In this document: piece by piece, positions 5,145 to 5,187 of the stretch | How positions within the stretch are numbered: position 1 is the first letter of the stretch | How the letters are laid out: each line of letters begins with the position of its first letter | Assembly (NCBI GenBank): GCA_030643245.1 | Contig: DAOWME010000212.1 | Coordinates: 1-5,187 of the forward strand | DNA: 5,187 bases | Origin: Deltaproteobacteria bacterium | Lineage (GTDB): Bacteria; Desulfobacterota; UBA8473 | Reading direction: 5' to 3' | The notes under the pieces: generated by a model | Told to the model about the DNA's origin: nothing | What the model saw: only the letters and a program-made list of their open reading frames with translations | The model's database searches: none | Position numbers and translations under genes: made by a program

Positions 5145-5187
5145 ATGGCCTGAAGATGAGATGTACAAATGGGGAAGTTATTTCGGC

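Larger units (their letters stand above)
4991..5187 (+). mobile_element. MITE-like inverted-repeat element, copy 3 (right end cut by window end)
   Basis: It starts at 4991 with GGGGCGAGGCCGAAATAACT after a TTA (4988-4990), and its right terminal repeat begins at 5174. About 8 bp are missing at the window end, so the full element would be about 205 bp. It differs from copy 2 at about eight positions and by one 24-bp insertion (5121-5144). The central hairpin has arms 5048-5077 and 5084-5113. It is in direct orientation with copy 2, so the two bracket the small-subunit gene. It encodes nothing credible. Confidence 0.86.

Overview
The window looks like an anaerobic bacterium's acyl-CoA catabolism locus. 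An iron-sulphur flavoenzyme of the 2,4-dienoyl-CoA reductase family is followed by a two-subunit, coenzyme-B12-dependent acyl-CoA mutase. All three genes are on the plus strand with good Shine-Dalgarno sites. The coding style, the GC content (roughly one half) and the scattered GTTCC/GGGAA hairpins would suit a Desulfobacterota-like or similar anaerobe. That placement is inference; there is no rRNA or other marker gene.

Layout: 1-137 is a truncated copy of a short inverted-repeat element on the minus strand. 159-2090 is the flavoenzyme (643 aa). 2091-2529 is non-coding and holds three hairpins and a near-consensus promoter. 2530-4209 is the mutase large subunit (559 aa). 4210-4551 is non-coding and holds a complete 181-bp copy of the same element (4320-4500). 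4552-4935 is the B12-binding small subunit (127 aa). 4991 to the window end is a third, nearly complete copy. The elements are non-coding and MITE-like: about 22-bp terminal inverted repeats, a 30-nt imperfect hairpin in the middle, and TTA next to every visible end.

The small subunit is orthodox and keeps the D-x-H-x-x-G cobalamin motif. The large subunit has the methylmalonyl-CoA mutase fold but an unusual active site. By alignment from memory, the catalytic His244 is Asp, Tyr89 is Ile, Gln197 and Arg207 are not recognisable, and Gln330 is Asp. The Ile, with an acidic residue at the partner position, recalls 2-hydroxyisobutyryl-CoA mutase, but the His-to-Asp change does not. The likeliest reading is a B12-dependent carbon-skeleton mutase acting on an acyl-CoA other than methylmalonyl-CoA, with the flavoenzyme reducing an unsaturated acyl-CoA in the same route. 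The substrate cannot be read from the sequence.

The strongest candidates for something undescribed are this remodelled mutase and the three-copy element that separates its two subunit genes.
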